Notes: a model not told the origin generated them from the letters alone. Positions 1 through 12,157 are shown, counted from the first letter of the stretch. The stretch: 64,000 nt of DNA from Girardinichthys multiradiatus (GCF_021462225.1 NC_061812.1:38814675-38878674); one strand, 5' to 3'. Program-made: numbers and translations.

Positions 1-1019
1 TCTTTGTGTTTCTTCCATTGTGCTACCAATTATACCTTTATTTTTATTTATTTCCATACATAATATGTGCTGTCCAAGATGTTAATAAAACCTGTATGGT
101 GTCATGATAGACATGGCTAAATAATATTTAATTTGATCTTTCCTGCAAATGTTTCTCTTTGGCCATGATTATGTTGCTCTTTTTTAATCATTTGGTTCAA
201 TAACAAATTCTTTATTTTTTTTTTTTGGTATTCATCAGCAAGGTTATAACAGCTCTGAATAATCTATTCCAATTTAGCTTTATTTAGATACATCTATTCT
301 AATCTATTTTTATTAAATGCAGTAAGTCCTCATTATATTTAAAAGTGAGGTCGCTATTTCTGTTAGTTGCTATTTTTTAATAATGCTTGGTTTACTTTGA
401 GTTTCATTAGTTCTGAAAAACTCACTCCTCATCAGTTTAGAAGGCTTAATAAAATTGATTAACACAAAAATGAAGGGCATGTTATGTCTTATAATCTTAG
501 TTTGTCTTACCCAGTTTTATAAACACACCTGTACAGTTTCAGTGATCTATAGCTCTTACCTTTTTAATTACACTTTGTATTTATTTCAAGTAACTAAAGT
601 TTATTTCAATTAACTAAAGTTTTCTCAATTTCAGGAATAGTAATTCTGTCCAGTAATTTTTTTAAGGAGCATTTCATCTTGTGTTAAATTTTAAATCTAA
701 TTTGATCATTCTGAATTTGACTTGAAAAAGTCCAAACATTTCGACAAAATTAAAGACAGGTCTATGAGCTTTCTTATGTTTATCAGTATTTCAATTCAGG
801 TAGAACCTTTACTATCGTGAGATGATTTTGGAAAAATTCTGAAAACCTTATTGAGGTAAATGTTTGGCAAATGATCATTAGAACATCAGGCCTTTATTAG
901 CGCTTTTAAGGTCCCTCAAAGACGCTCTTTAATGAAATCAATCATTCCCATTCATACACATTCACACACTGACAACTTTTCCCTCATGGCTGTCATGAAC
1001 ATCCACTTGATGGTTTTTA
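1..1019. other. AT-rich non-coding stretch upstream of the repeats
   Basis: I see no exon, RNA gene or recognisable mobile element here. The DNA is AT-rich with short poly-T runs. It is probably intronic if the TAFA1 signal-peptide exon lies to the left, but the sequence itself does not prove that. Confidence 0.4.
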
Positions 1020-1085
1020 GGAGTTTGTATTTTTATAATGTAAAGCACCTTGAATTGCCCTGTCTGCAATGTGCTGTACAAACAA
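1020..1085 (+). repeat. 3' tail of a teleost LINE/SINE-like retroposon
   Basis: The motif 'aaagcaccttgaattgccc' followed by 'gtgctgtacaaacaaattt' matches the tail style 'aagcgctttgaattgcc...ctatacaaataaa' found at the end of many fish non-LTR retroposons. Only the tail remains. The family is from memory and not confirmed. Confidence 0.4.
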
Positions 1086-1617
1086 ATTTACTTAGTTACT
1101 TCTCTATCAGAGCAATTTCATTTACAAAAATTCCCATATAATTTTCTTTTTATATTTTTAAAATGCACATTGTTTTCTCATATCGCCTTTAGTTTTCACT
1201 AGGTTTGCTTTGAATGCTTCAATTCTTTTTTATCCACCAAGGATCAATAAGGTGGTGTTTGTGGGGTCCACCTTGAAGGTGTTGTCTTTTGGGTCTGTCC
1301 AGTCTGGAGAAGTGTCACGTTATCATTGTCATGTCAGTGAGGTTCATTAGTCAGTTAGAACTCTGGTCATTTGGTCTTGGGTCGTTTTTGTTCATTTGGT
1401 CTGTGCACATAATGTCTCATGGATCCAACCAATGATTAGTCAACAAAACTTCCACACAGTGTGATGTTATTTCTCCAGCTTCCACATGTTGAAGAAAAAT
1501 TTATTGTTAATAAATGAACTGCATTTCCCAGGAACACTGCATTCCTCCTGGATGATCATCACCTGTTGAAAAACTGCATTATTATATTAGTCAGTTGTTT
1601 TACATATTCAATCAGAT

Positions 1618-1670
1618 CATTATTTAATTTCCCTTTGGGATTAATAAAGTATTTTTGAATTGAATTGAAT
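1618..1670 (+). repeat. Non-LTR retrotransposon 3' tail ending in (TTGAA)n
   Basis: 'tttccctttgggattaata' followed by aagtattt and a short (ttgaa)n array is a common 3' end of fish LINE-type elements. The body upstream is not recognisable. It lies next to the end of the retroviral remnant. Confidence 0.45.
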
Positions 1671-1825
1671 TAAACATTGCAGTAGGTGAAATTATTAGTA
1701 TCTCATCTTCCGCATAGAAGGTATCAGTAGGGGCTTGTTTTTTCTTTCCAATGACCACCTTTTCAGCATGCACTGCCCAGTTCTGCCAACTGCTAACTGA
1801 GCAGGTGGGTAGATCAATATTATGT

Positions 1826-2322
1826 TTATGAGCTGGTTATTAAATTTGGGGATCCCTCTCTCATAGTTTGTGAAGTCGGAAAAACTGATGGTGAATATGG
1901 TGATGCCTCTTCAGTTATTTCTCCCACTGGCGCTGAGGGTTCAGGCACTATCGCAGCTGCAGCACCAGGCTGGGGCTGTGGCTGCCTGCCCCTCCCCCTT
2001 ACTACACAAGTGTCATTATCTTCTTGTCTGGCAACTGCTATATAAATCTCCTTGCTCTTTTTATCGTTCCCTGTCTTTCTTTTATAAGCTTCACCAAGCC
2101 AATTTTTTGCCCTTATTGATTCTTGGCTGAGTTTTTTCCTTTTCCTAAGTTTATCTTTGTTGTAATCTGTGCCAAATGGGTACAAGCAGGAACCGAAAGA
2201 TGTCCTTTAAAATCATAATCTTTCTGCCATTTAGCAAGATTTTTAACTGTATCTGGATCTTTAGAGTGCATAAACTTTGCATCTCCTTCTAACGAGGGCT
2301 GCTTCTGGACACAGTTCCCCAT
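1826..2322 (-). pseudogene. Endogenous retrovirus gag (matrix region) remnant, frameshifted
   Basis: Two overlapping minus-strand frames form a broken gag start. The first, 2322 down to 2113, opens with MGNCVQ, a Met-Gly-Asn start suited to N-myristoylation, followed by a charged alpha-helical-looking segment as in retroviral matrix. Near position 2190 the homologous reading passes to another frame (2185 down to 1826). That part is Lys/Arg-rich, then Pro/Gln/Ala-rich, like the matrix/phosphoprotein boundary, and ends at a stop. No capsid, protease, polymerase or envelope follows, so the provirus is truncated at about 1.7-1.8 kb. The lead over a primer-binding site at 4226-4243 is about 310 bp once the inserted Tc1 is discounted, a normal retroviral leader length. 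The gag call rests on N-terminal character and context, not on a catalytic motif. Confidence 0.5.
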
Positions 2323-2469
2323 TTTAAGAGTTTTCTGTTTATTTTATTATAATTTTTTTATTTTTTATTTTTATTTTTTTTATCTATTAAAAACTATTGT
2401 TAAGAACTGACTTCTACTTCTATTAATTTATATTAGCACTATTTATTTGATTCTCTTTCCTTTATTATA

Positions 2470-4079
2470 CAGGTCCTTCTCAAAATATTAGCATATTGTG
2501 ATAAAGTTCATTATTTTCCATAATGTCATGATGTAAATTTAACATTCATATATTTTAGATTCATTGCACACTAACTGAAATATTTCAGGTCTTTTATTGT
2601 CTTAATACAGATGATTGTGGCATACAGCTCATGAAAACCCAAAATTCCTATCTCACAAAATTAGCATATCATTAAAAGGGTCTCTAAACGAGCTATGAAC
2701 CTAATCATCTGAATCAACGAGTTAACTCTAAACACCTGCAAAAGATTCCTGAGGCCTTTAAAACTCCCAGCCTGGTTCATCACTCAAATCCCCAATCATG
2801 GGTAAGACTGCCGACCTGACTGCTGTCCAGAAGGCCACTATTGACACCCTCAAGCAAGAGGGTAAGACACAGAAAGAAATTTCTGAACGAATAGGCTGTT
2901 CCCAGAGTGCTGTATCAAGGCACCTCAGTGGGAAGTCTGTGGGAAGGAAAAAGTGTGGCAGAAAACGCTGCACAACGAGAAGAGGTGACCGGACCCTGAG
3001 GAAGATTGTGGAGAAGGGCCGATTCCAGACCTTGGGGGACCTGCGGAAGCAGTGGACTGAGTCTGGAGTAGAAACATCCAGAGCCACCGTGCACAGGCGT
3101 GTGCAGGAAATGGGCTACAGGTGCCGCATTCCCCAGGTCAAGCCACTTTTGAACCAGAAACAGCGGCAGAAGCGCCTGACCTGGGCTACAGAGAAGCAGC
3201 ACTGGACTGTTGCTCAGTGGTCCAAAGTACTTTTTTCGGATGAAAGCAAATTCTGCATGTCATTCAGAAATCAAGGTGCCAGAGTCTGGAGGAAGACTGG
3301 GGAGAAGGAAATGCCAAAATGCCAGAAGTCCAGTGTCAAGTACCCACAGTCAGTGATGGTCTGGGGTGCCGTGTCATCTGCTGGTGTTGGTCCACTGTGT
3401 TTTATCAAGGGCAGGGTCAATGCAGCTAGCTATCAGGAGATTCTGGAGCACTTCATGCTTCCATCTGCTGAAAAGCTTTATGGAGATGAAGATTTCATTT
3501 TTCAGCACGACCTGGCACCTGCTCACAGTGCCAAAACCACTGGTAAATGGTTTACTGACCATGGTATCACTGTGCTCAATTGGCCTGCCAACTCTCCTGA
3601 CCTGAACCCCATAGAGAATCTGTGGGATATTGTGAAGAGAACGTTGAGAGACTCAAGACCCAACACTCTGGATGAGCTAAAGGCCGCTATCGAAGCATCC
3701 TGGGCCTCCATAAGACCTCAGCAGTGCCACAGGCTGATTGCCTCCATGCCACGCCGCATTGAAGCAGTCATTTCTGCCAAAAGATTCCTGACCAAGTATT
3801 GAGTGCATAACTGTACATGATTATTTGAAGGTTGACGTTTTTTGTATTAAAAACACTTTTCTTATATTGGTCGGATAAAATATGCTAATTTTGTGAGATA
3901 GGAATTTTGGGTTTTCATGAGCTGTATGCCACAATCATCTGTATTAAGACAATAAAAGACCTGAAATATTTCAGTTAGTGTGCAATGAATCTAAAATATA
4001 TGAATGTTAAATTTTCATCATGACATTATGGAAAATAATGAACTTCATCACAATATGCTAATATTTTGAGAAGGACCTG
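2470..4079 (+). mobile_element. Complete Tc1 element, copy 1
   Basis: This 1,610-bp element starts with caggtccttctcaaaatatt, ends with its reverse complement, and is flanked by TA on both sides (2468-2469 and 4080-4081), the Tc1/mariner target duplication. The inverted repeats are about 200 bp each (about 2470-2673 and 3882-4079). Between them lies one uninterrupted transposase gene. It is inserted in the leader of the retroviral remnant and is therefore younger than it. Two relatives lie at 12735-14340 and 34063-35673. Confidence 0.95.
2798..3802 (+). CDS. Tc1 transposase, full length, catalytic triad intact
   Basis: A 334-residue cut-and-paste transposase, the normal length for Tc1. Residues 1 to about 115 form the paired-like DNA-binding domain: a first helix-turn-helix (EISERIGCSQSAVSRHL, residues 27-43), a GRKR-type basic linker at about 54-57, and a second helix-turn-helix (about 75-105). 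The catalytic domain shows D148 (FSDESKF), D238 (FQHDLAPAH) and E273 (SPDLNPIENLW). Thirty-four residues separate the last two, so it is DD34E. The start is the ATG at 2798, preceded by a short leader inside the element; the TGA stop at 3800-3802 precedes the right inverted repeat. No stop or frameshift is seen. The protein would cut at the element ends and insert at TA sites. Whether it is active cannot be read from sequence alone. Confidence 0.95.
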   Translation: MGKTADLTAVQKATIDTLKQEGKTQKEISERIGCSQSAVSRHLSGKSVGRKKCGRKRCTTRRGDRTLRKIVEKGRFQTLGDLRKQWTESGVETSRATVHRRVQEMGYRCRIPQVKPLLNQKQRQKRLTWATEKQHWTVAQWSKVLFSDESKFCMSFRNQGARVWRKTGEKEMPKCQKSSVKYPQSVMVWGAVSSAGVGPLCFIKGRVNAASYQEILEHFMLPSAEKLYGDEDFIFQHDLAPAHSAKTTGKWFTDHGITVLNWPANSPDLNPIENLWDIVKRTLRDSRPNTLDELKAAIEASWASIRPQQCHRLIASMPRRIEAVISAKRFLTKY

Positions 4080-4134
4080 TATATGCTTTTATCCTATTTA
4101 CTCTAGTTTATTATTATTCAGTCTCCGCTCTTTT

Positions 4135-4139
<5 letters not shown>

Positions 4140-4176
<37 letters not shown>
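4140..4176. repeat. (TA)n microsatellite
   Basis: About 37 bp of uninterrupted TA repeats, just outside the Tc1 insertion and inside the retroviral leader. Confidence 0.95.
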
Positions 4177-4179
<3 letters not shown>

Positions 4180-4225
4180 GAGGTACATTTATTATACATA
4201 TCTTGTACCATCGAATCAAACAGAA

Positions 4226-4243
4226 ATCCTCAACGGGCCCCCA
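4226..4243 (-). promoter_or_regulatory. Retroviral primer-binding site, tRNA-Pro type
   Basis: On the minus strand this reads TGGGGGCCCGTTGAGGAT. It agrees at 14 of 18 positions with the proline tRNA 3' end complement used by gammaretrovirus-like elements (from memory). It lies upstream of the gag remnant in the same orientation, as expected at the inner edge of a 5' LTR. Confidence 0.5.
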
Positions 4244-5640
4244 ACATTTCCCGGAAAACAGGCTTCTAGATCAAAATCTAGTTTTGATCCGGAGTTCTAC
4301 TCTCGGAGAATGTAGGGGTTTTAGACTGAGATATGATGGCACCTAATACGAATTCCTTACAACACCTCAGCTGTCAACAACTTTATGTTAACACCAGCAA
4401 GGTTTCGGGTTGTCTCACTGAGAGTGCCGTATGATTCTGCAGACACACAAATACATGCACCAACACACAATCACTTATAGGCCTAAATCACCTAGACTAG
4501 GTTTTATGTGTTTTACGCGCTTTTCTTTTTTAACTCAGAATTTTTCCATTTAGTTGGTTTGCTTTTGAATCTCCTTAAGGGAAATTACGAGTACCTCTAA
4601 ACTCAAAAACTCCTATTTATTCTTATTTTTCTATGGAGTTGGTTTGCTTTTGAATCTCCTTAAGGGAAATTACGAGTACCTCTAAACTCAAAAACTCCTA
4701 TTTATTCTTATTTTTCTATGGAGTTGGTTTGCTTTTGAATCTCCTTAGGGGAAATTACGAGTACCTCTAAACTCAAAACTCCTATTTATTCTTATTTTTC
4801 TATGGAGTTGGTTTGCTTTTGAATCTCCTTAGGGGAAATTACGAGTACCTCTAAACTCAAAAACTCCTATTTATTCTTATTTTTCTATGGAGTTGGTTTG
4901 CTTTTGAATCTCCTTAGGGGAAATTACGAGTACCTCTAAACTCAAAACTCCTATTTATTCTTATTTTTCTATGGAGTTGGTTTGCTTTTGAATCTCCTTA
5001 GGGGAAATTACGAGTACCTCTAAACTCAAAACTCCTATTTATTCTTATTTTTCTAATATACTTAGTTGGTTCCGTCTTACTTGTGCGTTCGTTCACACTG
5101 TCTGTCGAAATGCGTTGATCCTCCTTCCTGGTGCCCCTCAGCCGATTCGGCGGTTACCAACACAGAATTCACTGTGCAGGATTTTTGTTCTCCAGACGTT
5201 CTGGAGGCTGCGCAGACTGGAACCCCACACGCACCGCTGGGCCCCTGGCAGCAGATTTCCAGTGCTCCGGCTCGAAGGACCTAAGAAATGTTAGAGTTAA
5301 AAAGCTGATAATTACAGATCAGTGCCAAATAAGACACAAGATTAACCAAGTAAGTTTGACTTGCAAGGGTGAGTGCCAGTCCTTTGCTAAACAGCGACTT
5401 TCTTCTCACACACCGGGAGAAGGCCTTGCACCATCCTTTTATTTACAACTCACATTCTTACAAGTAAAAAGTGGGAATTGGTTCAGCCAATTCTTACAGA
5501 GATTTCAACTTAGAAGAGTGGTCATTCCCATATATGGTATAAGCATGTCATGTCCAGAGATTGATCCACTCCAGACCACATTCCTTACCTCTCCACTCCC
5601 TTTTACACACTAAAAAACAATCACAGGAATCATCTTCACT
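4244..5640 (-). repeat. Probable LTR region of the endogenous retrovirus remnant
   Basis: The stretch directly outside the primer-binding site should be the LTR, read on the minus strand. It holds a six-unit 84/85-bp tandem array that could be a U3 enhancer repeat, and AATAAA motifs on the minus strand. The outer edge is not certain: no clean TG end or target duplication was recognised, and no matching second LTR was found on the 1-1.8 kb side. The end near 5640 is a guess. Confidence 0.35.
4554..5058. repeat. Six-copy 84/85-bp tandem repeat
   Basis: The unit begins ttggtttgcttttgaatctc and recurs at 4554, 4639, 4724, 4808, 4893 and 4977, giving periods of 85, 85, 84, 85 and 84. Units are nearly identical; the main changes are one A in the 'ctcaaaaactcc' run and AAGGGG versus AGGGG-type changes in 'ccttaagggg'. 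On the minus strand every unit holds AATAAGAATAAATAG, so AATAAA is repeated with the unit. Confidence 0.95.
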
Positions 5641-5699
5641 AGAATAGAACTTAAAACATAACCCTTGTTTAAACTAAACAATGATAACTTATTTAAGTT

Positions 5700-6060
5700 T
5701 TTCCAATACAGACCAATTTCTGAAATGCGAAGGATATGGCACAACTTCAAAGGCAAGGGAAGGCTTTTAGTCATCTGGAAAAGATTATGGCACATCCACG
5801 CATTGATATGTTCTATGCAACTGCAAAGACACCAGGACATGGCCTTCCACCTAAATTAACAGGGTGGGCAAAAAGACCAGTAATCAGAGAAAAGTCCAAG
5901 AGGTCCATAGTAACTCAGAAGGAGCTGCAGAGATCCACAGCTCACATGGAAGAATATGTTGACAAATTTGGCTTGCTCTACAATTCAGACGAACATGGAA
6001 AAGTGCTAAAAAGGAAGCCAATAAAAACACACAGAGCTTTATACATGTTATAACGTGACG
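5700..6060 (+). pseudogene. Decayed Tc1 transposase fragment, N-terminal half
   Basis: The open frame 5736-6053 includes GHGLPPKLTGWAKRPVIRE then KELQRSTAHMEEYVDKFGL. This corresponds to the second DNA-binding helix region of a widespread fish Tc1 family (second family in this window), whose DNA here reads 'ccaggacatggccttccacc' and 'gagctgcagagatccacagc'. The catalytic domain is missing and the left terminus is not recognisable. Family assignment is from memory of the consensus. Confidence 0.7.
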
Positions 6061-6640
6061 TGGAAAAGTTAAAGTGTGAATGCTTTTGCAAGAATTTTTG
6101 ACTATATTGATAACATATGCAAGCAGATTAAAATTGAGAAATGGACACACAAAATACAGTGTGTAATGTTCTTCATGAGAGTCATCATGAGCTGATCGGT
6201 ATAAAGTGGGGACAGCCAGCCCTGAGTGGGAGGCAATTTGATGACATAATTGAGATTCCTTGAGGGCCAATTTGTTACACATGCTTACAGTGTAAGTGCC
6301 TCATGATTGTACTGCTGCTAAGCTGACATAATATAATGAGCAGTAACTGACTTTAACTAAACTCCAGTCTCATTCACATTCGGTGGCGTCCCCTGAAATG
6401 TTCCACGGGGGGGCCACATGGGGCCTTTAAAACTCTCAAGGTGGCACACCAAAATCAAAACCAATGATTGACTTAGAAAAATGTTGTGATGTTGCATTGT
6501 TACTATATAATAGGAACTACAAAAAAAGAACATCGTAGCCTATTTGTTTGTTGTTTTTACAAATTTATATTTTAGACTGAAGAGCATTTATAGTTGCACA
6601 GCCTACTTGTAGAAGCCCTTCACATAAAAAAAAAAAAAAA
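6061..6640. other. Non-coding, no element identified
   Basis: No gene is seen. A G/C-rich patch at about 6380-6435 (tggcgtcccctgaaatgttc, a G run, ggccacatgg) resembles the 'ggtggccact' sequence near 8600 and may be a hAT-type terminus, but no partner end was found. Confidence 0.3.
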
Positions 6641-6649
6641 GACACAGAA

Positions 6650-7270
6650 AAGAGTGTGCTATGAATCAGAAAAAGGCGGACCCAAGATTCAGCCAGACAC
6701 AGTACTGAAAGTTTAAAAGGTTTATTCAGCCACAGGAAAACGTCACACAGGTAACACTCCTCACAGCTTCCAGGAATCACTGAGGCAGAAAGAGGGATTA
6801 GTGACTTGTAGTCTCTCCAGATTTTGCAGGGATCAGAAAAGTCACTAACCTGCTTTTGTCTTGAGTGGAACTTGAAACCCAGAGGGGAAACCTCAGTGGG
6901 CGGCAGGCGGTGATCTCCACAGCACAGGTAAGAAGTGACTCCAGGCTGAATAATCTGAGGGCTAGGCTGGCTCAATAATCCAAGGACAGAAACAGGGTCA
7001 AAGATAGGAACAAGAGGCGTCAGGCAAGGGGCAAGGGGCAGGCAGAGGTCAAGAACAACGATCAGACAGGAAGGAACGCAGGATATCTACTCACAATGGC
7101 TTTCAAAAATCTGGCACCGTCTGCTTGTCAGAGTCAGTATATATCAGGGAAGACACAGGTGCTTGGCATTCCACAGATTGCACTACATTGCAGCAGCCAC
7201 CAATCTAATCTGCTGATTGCAGCCAGGTAGACAGGGTAGAGCAAACGTGCCAGAATCATAACACTGTGAC
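6650..7270 (-). repeat. Non-autonomous LTR/MITE-like repeat with a TGTCA-type end
   Basis: On the minus strand the right edge reads ctgtcacagtgttatgattc and the left edge ends in 'cttgggtccgcc'. This is the same general style (TGTCA start, low coding content, 'tgcacttgggtcc'-type end) as repeats at 20461, 46267, 50000, 54245, 55816 and 58085. The class is unresolved; I see no transposase or polymerase. Confidence 0.4.
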
Positions 7271-8246
7271 AGATGAAGATATTTATTTCTCCTTTTCAGA
7301 GCATCTGGGATAATCCTTGCATCTCCAGAACACTTTCCAGGACCATAAATACTACAGAATAAACATATATGGATGGTCATTCAGTGTTTGATAAACAAGG
7401 CGCTAAACATAACTGAATGCATTAACTGTAATGGTGATTTAAAAGATTAATGACCTGTTTACAATAGTGGCGATTGCAGTGTGTGCACTGTTTAAATGCC
7501 TGCATGACCCCCAAGTCAATGATCAGACCAGGTGATTTTTTACCGGTTTCTTTAATAAACAGATTCAGGGATGCAGGTATGAGGGTTTGTGGTTCTACAA
7601 AAAAGAATACACAAGTAAAACACAAATTATATGTAATTCAATGTAATCACAACTTCCTATATTGGTAGATTACATGGAATATTGCTCTCAGCTACAATGG
7701 TCTGCATGCTGTCTTGTAAGCCTAATTAATAGGCCCAAAGGGCTTTATTTGTAGCCTGAACTATATTTGGTAACAAATGAAATGTACAGTTTTATCATTA
7801 CTGCAGTCCTGTGTTTCAATCATTTATAATGTGGAGATCAAATAAAAAAAGGCAACTAATAAAAATGACCAACTCTAGGTAAAAACTCTAGCCATATCTC
7901 CTATTAAGTAAAAAGAACTAACAGAAAATGTCAAGAACAACAAACCTAATTAACAAATTATTATAGAACAGTGTACATAACCACTCAAAGACACTACATA
8001 AATTTTATCCAATCTTATACAATTTTATCCAACCGTCTGATGATTCTAACTGCTTTGTTTGCATCTGTTCTTAATATTACTCACAAACCAGCCGCGCCTG
8101 TAATATCGAGCTCGAAAACTGCAGCACAGTCCTGCCTTCAGAACTTTAAATTATTTCAAGTCACAAGCTGGATGGGAACCTGCTGCAGCCCCCTGCAGTG
8201 CACGAGGAACTCTGCCTTTTACAGATTACCGAGCTCACCCTGCTCA
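7271..8246. other. Intronic DNA without identified features
   Basis: No coding exon is evident; short open frames here have no family resemblance. It leads into the foldback structure at 8247. I searched for a TAFA1 signal-peptide exon and did not find one. Confidence 0.35.
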
Positions 8247-8576
8247 CCTAGTAGGCTGTTAGTTTAATGACAGAAGGTGAGCTGTCCACACATCAGCGAT
8301 ATGTGGACAGGGCGGGGGTTGTCACTGTTCACATCATGTGACATCAACTGTGTCACTGTTCTGTCTGTGTTACCGGGCCAACAGCTTAGACGCTGACAAT
8401 TTAAACAGACAGAACAGTGGTTCATTATCCTACAAGTATATAGAAGTGAATTAAAACGCATAAGCATAGCAAATTCTAGTTATCCTTTATCGCTGCATTC
8501 ACTAGTAATCGGAAAAGGCAGGTTCGCTGATGTGTGGACAGCTCACCTTCTGTCATTGAACTAACAGCCTACTAGG
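8247..8576. repeat. Foldback structure: 53-bp inverted repeat with 224-bp loop
   Basis: Positions 8247-8299 and 8524-8576 are reverse complements with one mismatch in 53. Inside the loop a second inverted pair occurs (cactgttctgtctg at about 8354 and cagacagaacagtg at about 8405). Direct repeats also link the loop and right flank: 'gggggttgtcactg' at about 8313 and 8594, and 'tgttcacatcatg' at about 8323 and 8648. This looks like a foldback or MITE-type element. It ends about 180 bp before TAFA1 exon A. Confidence 0.85.
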
Positions 8577-8700
8577 GGCAGGCGATGAGGGTGGGGGTTG
8601 TCACTGGGGTGGCCACTGTTAGCCCTCCAACCCCCCAAAGGCACCGCTGTTCACATCATGGCTGCTTGCTTGGGAAGTTGCTTTTAAAATGTATTAGTAA

Positions 8701-10108
<1,408 letters not shown>

Positions 10109-10228
10109 GAAATATTAGCTGAGAGTAGAATATCCTCCGGAGACCGCTTCTTCCATAGTGGGTCACGGGGAAGCTGGTGCCTATCTCCAGGAGTCTATGG
10201 GCAAAAGGCTGGGTACACCATGGACAGG

Positions 10229-10320
<92 letters not shown>

Positions 10321-10512
10321 GTATATGTATACATATATACATATGTATGTGTATGTATACATGTATGTATATATATATATATGTATATATACATACATAC
10401 ATACATACATACATACATGTATATATATATATGTATACATATATATATATATATATGTATACATACATACATGTATACATACACATACATATGTATATAT
10501 GTATACATATAC

Positions 10513-10562
<50 letters not shown>

Positions 10563-10728
10563 CCTGTCCATGGTGTACCCAGCCTTTTGCCCATAGACTG
10601 CTGGAGATAGGCACCAGCTTCCCCGTGACCCACTATGGAAGAAGCGGTCTCTGGAGGATATTCTACTCTCAGCTAATATTTCATATACATATATACATAT
10701 GTATGTGTATGTATACATGTATGTATGT

Positions 10729-10770
<42 letters not shown>

Positions 10771-10936
10771 CCTGTCCATGGTGTACCCAGCCTTTTGCCC
10801 ATAGACTGCTGGAGATAGGCACCAGCTTCCCCGTGACCCACTATGGAAGAAGCGGTCTCTGGAAGATATTCTACTCTCAGCTAATATTTCATATACATAT
10901 ATACATATGTATGTGTATGTATACATGTATGTATGT

Positions 10937-10988
<52 letters not shown>

Positions 10989-11056
10989 ACATACATACAT
11001 GTATACATACACATACATATATACATATGTATGTGTATGTATACATGTATGTATGT

Positions 11057-11114
<58 letters not shown>

Positions 11115-11140
11115 CAGTCATTTTCTACCGCTTATTCCAT
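10109..11140. repeat. Palindromic (TA)n/(TATG)n complex with three SINE-tail copies
   Basis: A 122-bp block at 10109-10230 is repeated in inverted orientation at 10561-10682 and again, directly to the latter, at 10769-10890. The block contains 'cccatagactgctggagata' and 'gtgacccactatggaa', which is the 3' part of the SINE found whole at 48233-48586. The spacers are (TA)n, TATG and TACA arrays, with another long array at 10891-11114. A further minus-strand SINE tip (cagtcattttctaccgctta) lies at 11115-11140. The arrangement is an AT-rich palindrome of about 570 bp plus a 208-bp tandem duplication. Confidence 0.9.
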
Positions 11141-12155
11141 ACTCAAGCTTTCTTGTTATTCTCCTTTTTTGTCAGACTTTTGTTGGCAGCCGCCTACCTT
11201 TTTCTGTGTGCTTTGCAGTGTGGGCAGCTGTTGTCAGTGTTGGAATAGCTTCTGTTTCTTCACGATCTTCTGCCACAGCCTCCACAACCTTTTGGGATAT
11301 GCACACAGATGCATATTGATGGAAAAGTCAACTTTCTCTCGAAAACAAAGACAAAAGCCTAGATTCGATTGGGTTTCTAAAGCATAAAAGTATGGCCAAA
11401 TGAAGTCAGAGAAATTTATATTTTGTACTTCAATTTAAAGTTGCTAAAAAATCTTTACCACATCTTTACCAAAAATGCAACTACATTTGATAGATATAAT
11501 ACTGTTTTTGAAGTTGGAATTAGCTTTTTTTTCTCTTTAAACAGACTTTTTAATGATCCTTTAATCAACACCACAGACAAATATGAGAATTCTTTCAAAT
11601 ATGTCATTTTCTGCTGTCTGCTGTGCTATTTAAAATAAGGAAAATTAAATCAACCATGGCGAAATACGGTGCTGCGCTTCTGGGCATCATGAGGGTTGGA
11701 GGTTGATGCAGTTCAGCTGCTGAACACCTGAACACTAAGTACGTTGCAGATCACATTGCTTCAGGCTACTTGCGCTGATGGAAATGAATAACTAATAAAC
11801 AGGCAAGAAAGCTGCAGGCTAATGCACCTGGATTACCTTGGCTGAAAAAAAAATACACAATCAGACAGAGGCAGCTTTTCGTGGAGGAAATTTTCAAAGA
11901 AAAGGAAATCTGAAAGGAAGTCCCTCAGTTGTGAGCCTTTTCACCTTCGCCTTTAGAAACAGGTCAAACGTACCTCTAAGTTTCATCTCGCAAAGAAAAG
12001 ACACCAAAATGTCTTCATTATGAGCAGATCGAGAACCAGGCCACAGAGGTACTCTGTGGTTTTCCACAGCTGACACTCCAAATGATACGAGAAAATAAAT
12101 GTCGAACAACTCTTCCACACTGAGTATACAAGAAACCTCTGATCTCTTCTTATAT
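11141..12155. other. Intronic, no feature identified
   Basis: No exon or repeat is recognised in this part of the TAFA1 intron. Confidence 0.35.
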
Positions 12156-12157
12156 CA

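Noticed and set aside
3366..3605. Shadow frames inside the Tc1 transposase genes
   Set aside because: Overlapping frames recur in all three Tc1 copies only because the DNA is shared; the 334-residue frame carries the domains.
4554..5058. CRISPR-like array appearance
   Set aside because: The units are contiguous tandem repeats without unique spacers, in eukaryotic DNA.
5131..5613. 160-residue open frame on the plus strand
   Set aside because: It runs through the probable retroviral LTR, has no family resemblance, and its composition changes along its length; treated as chance.
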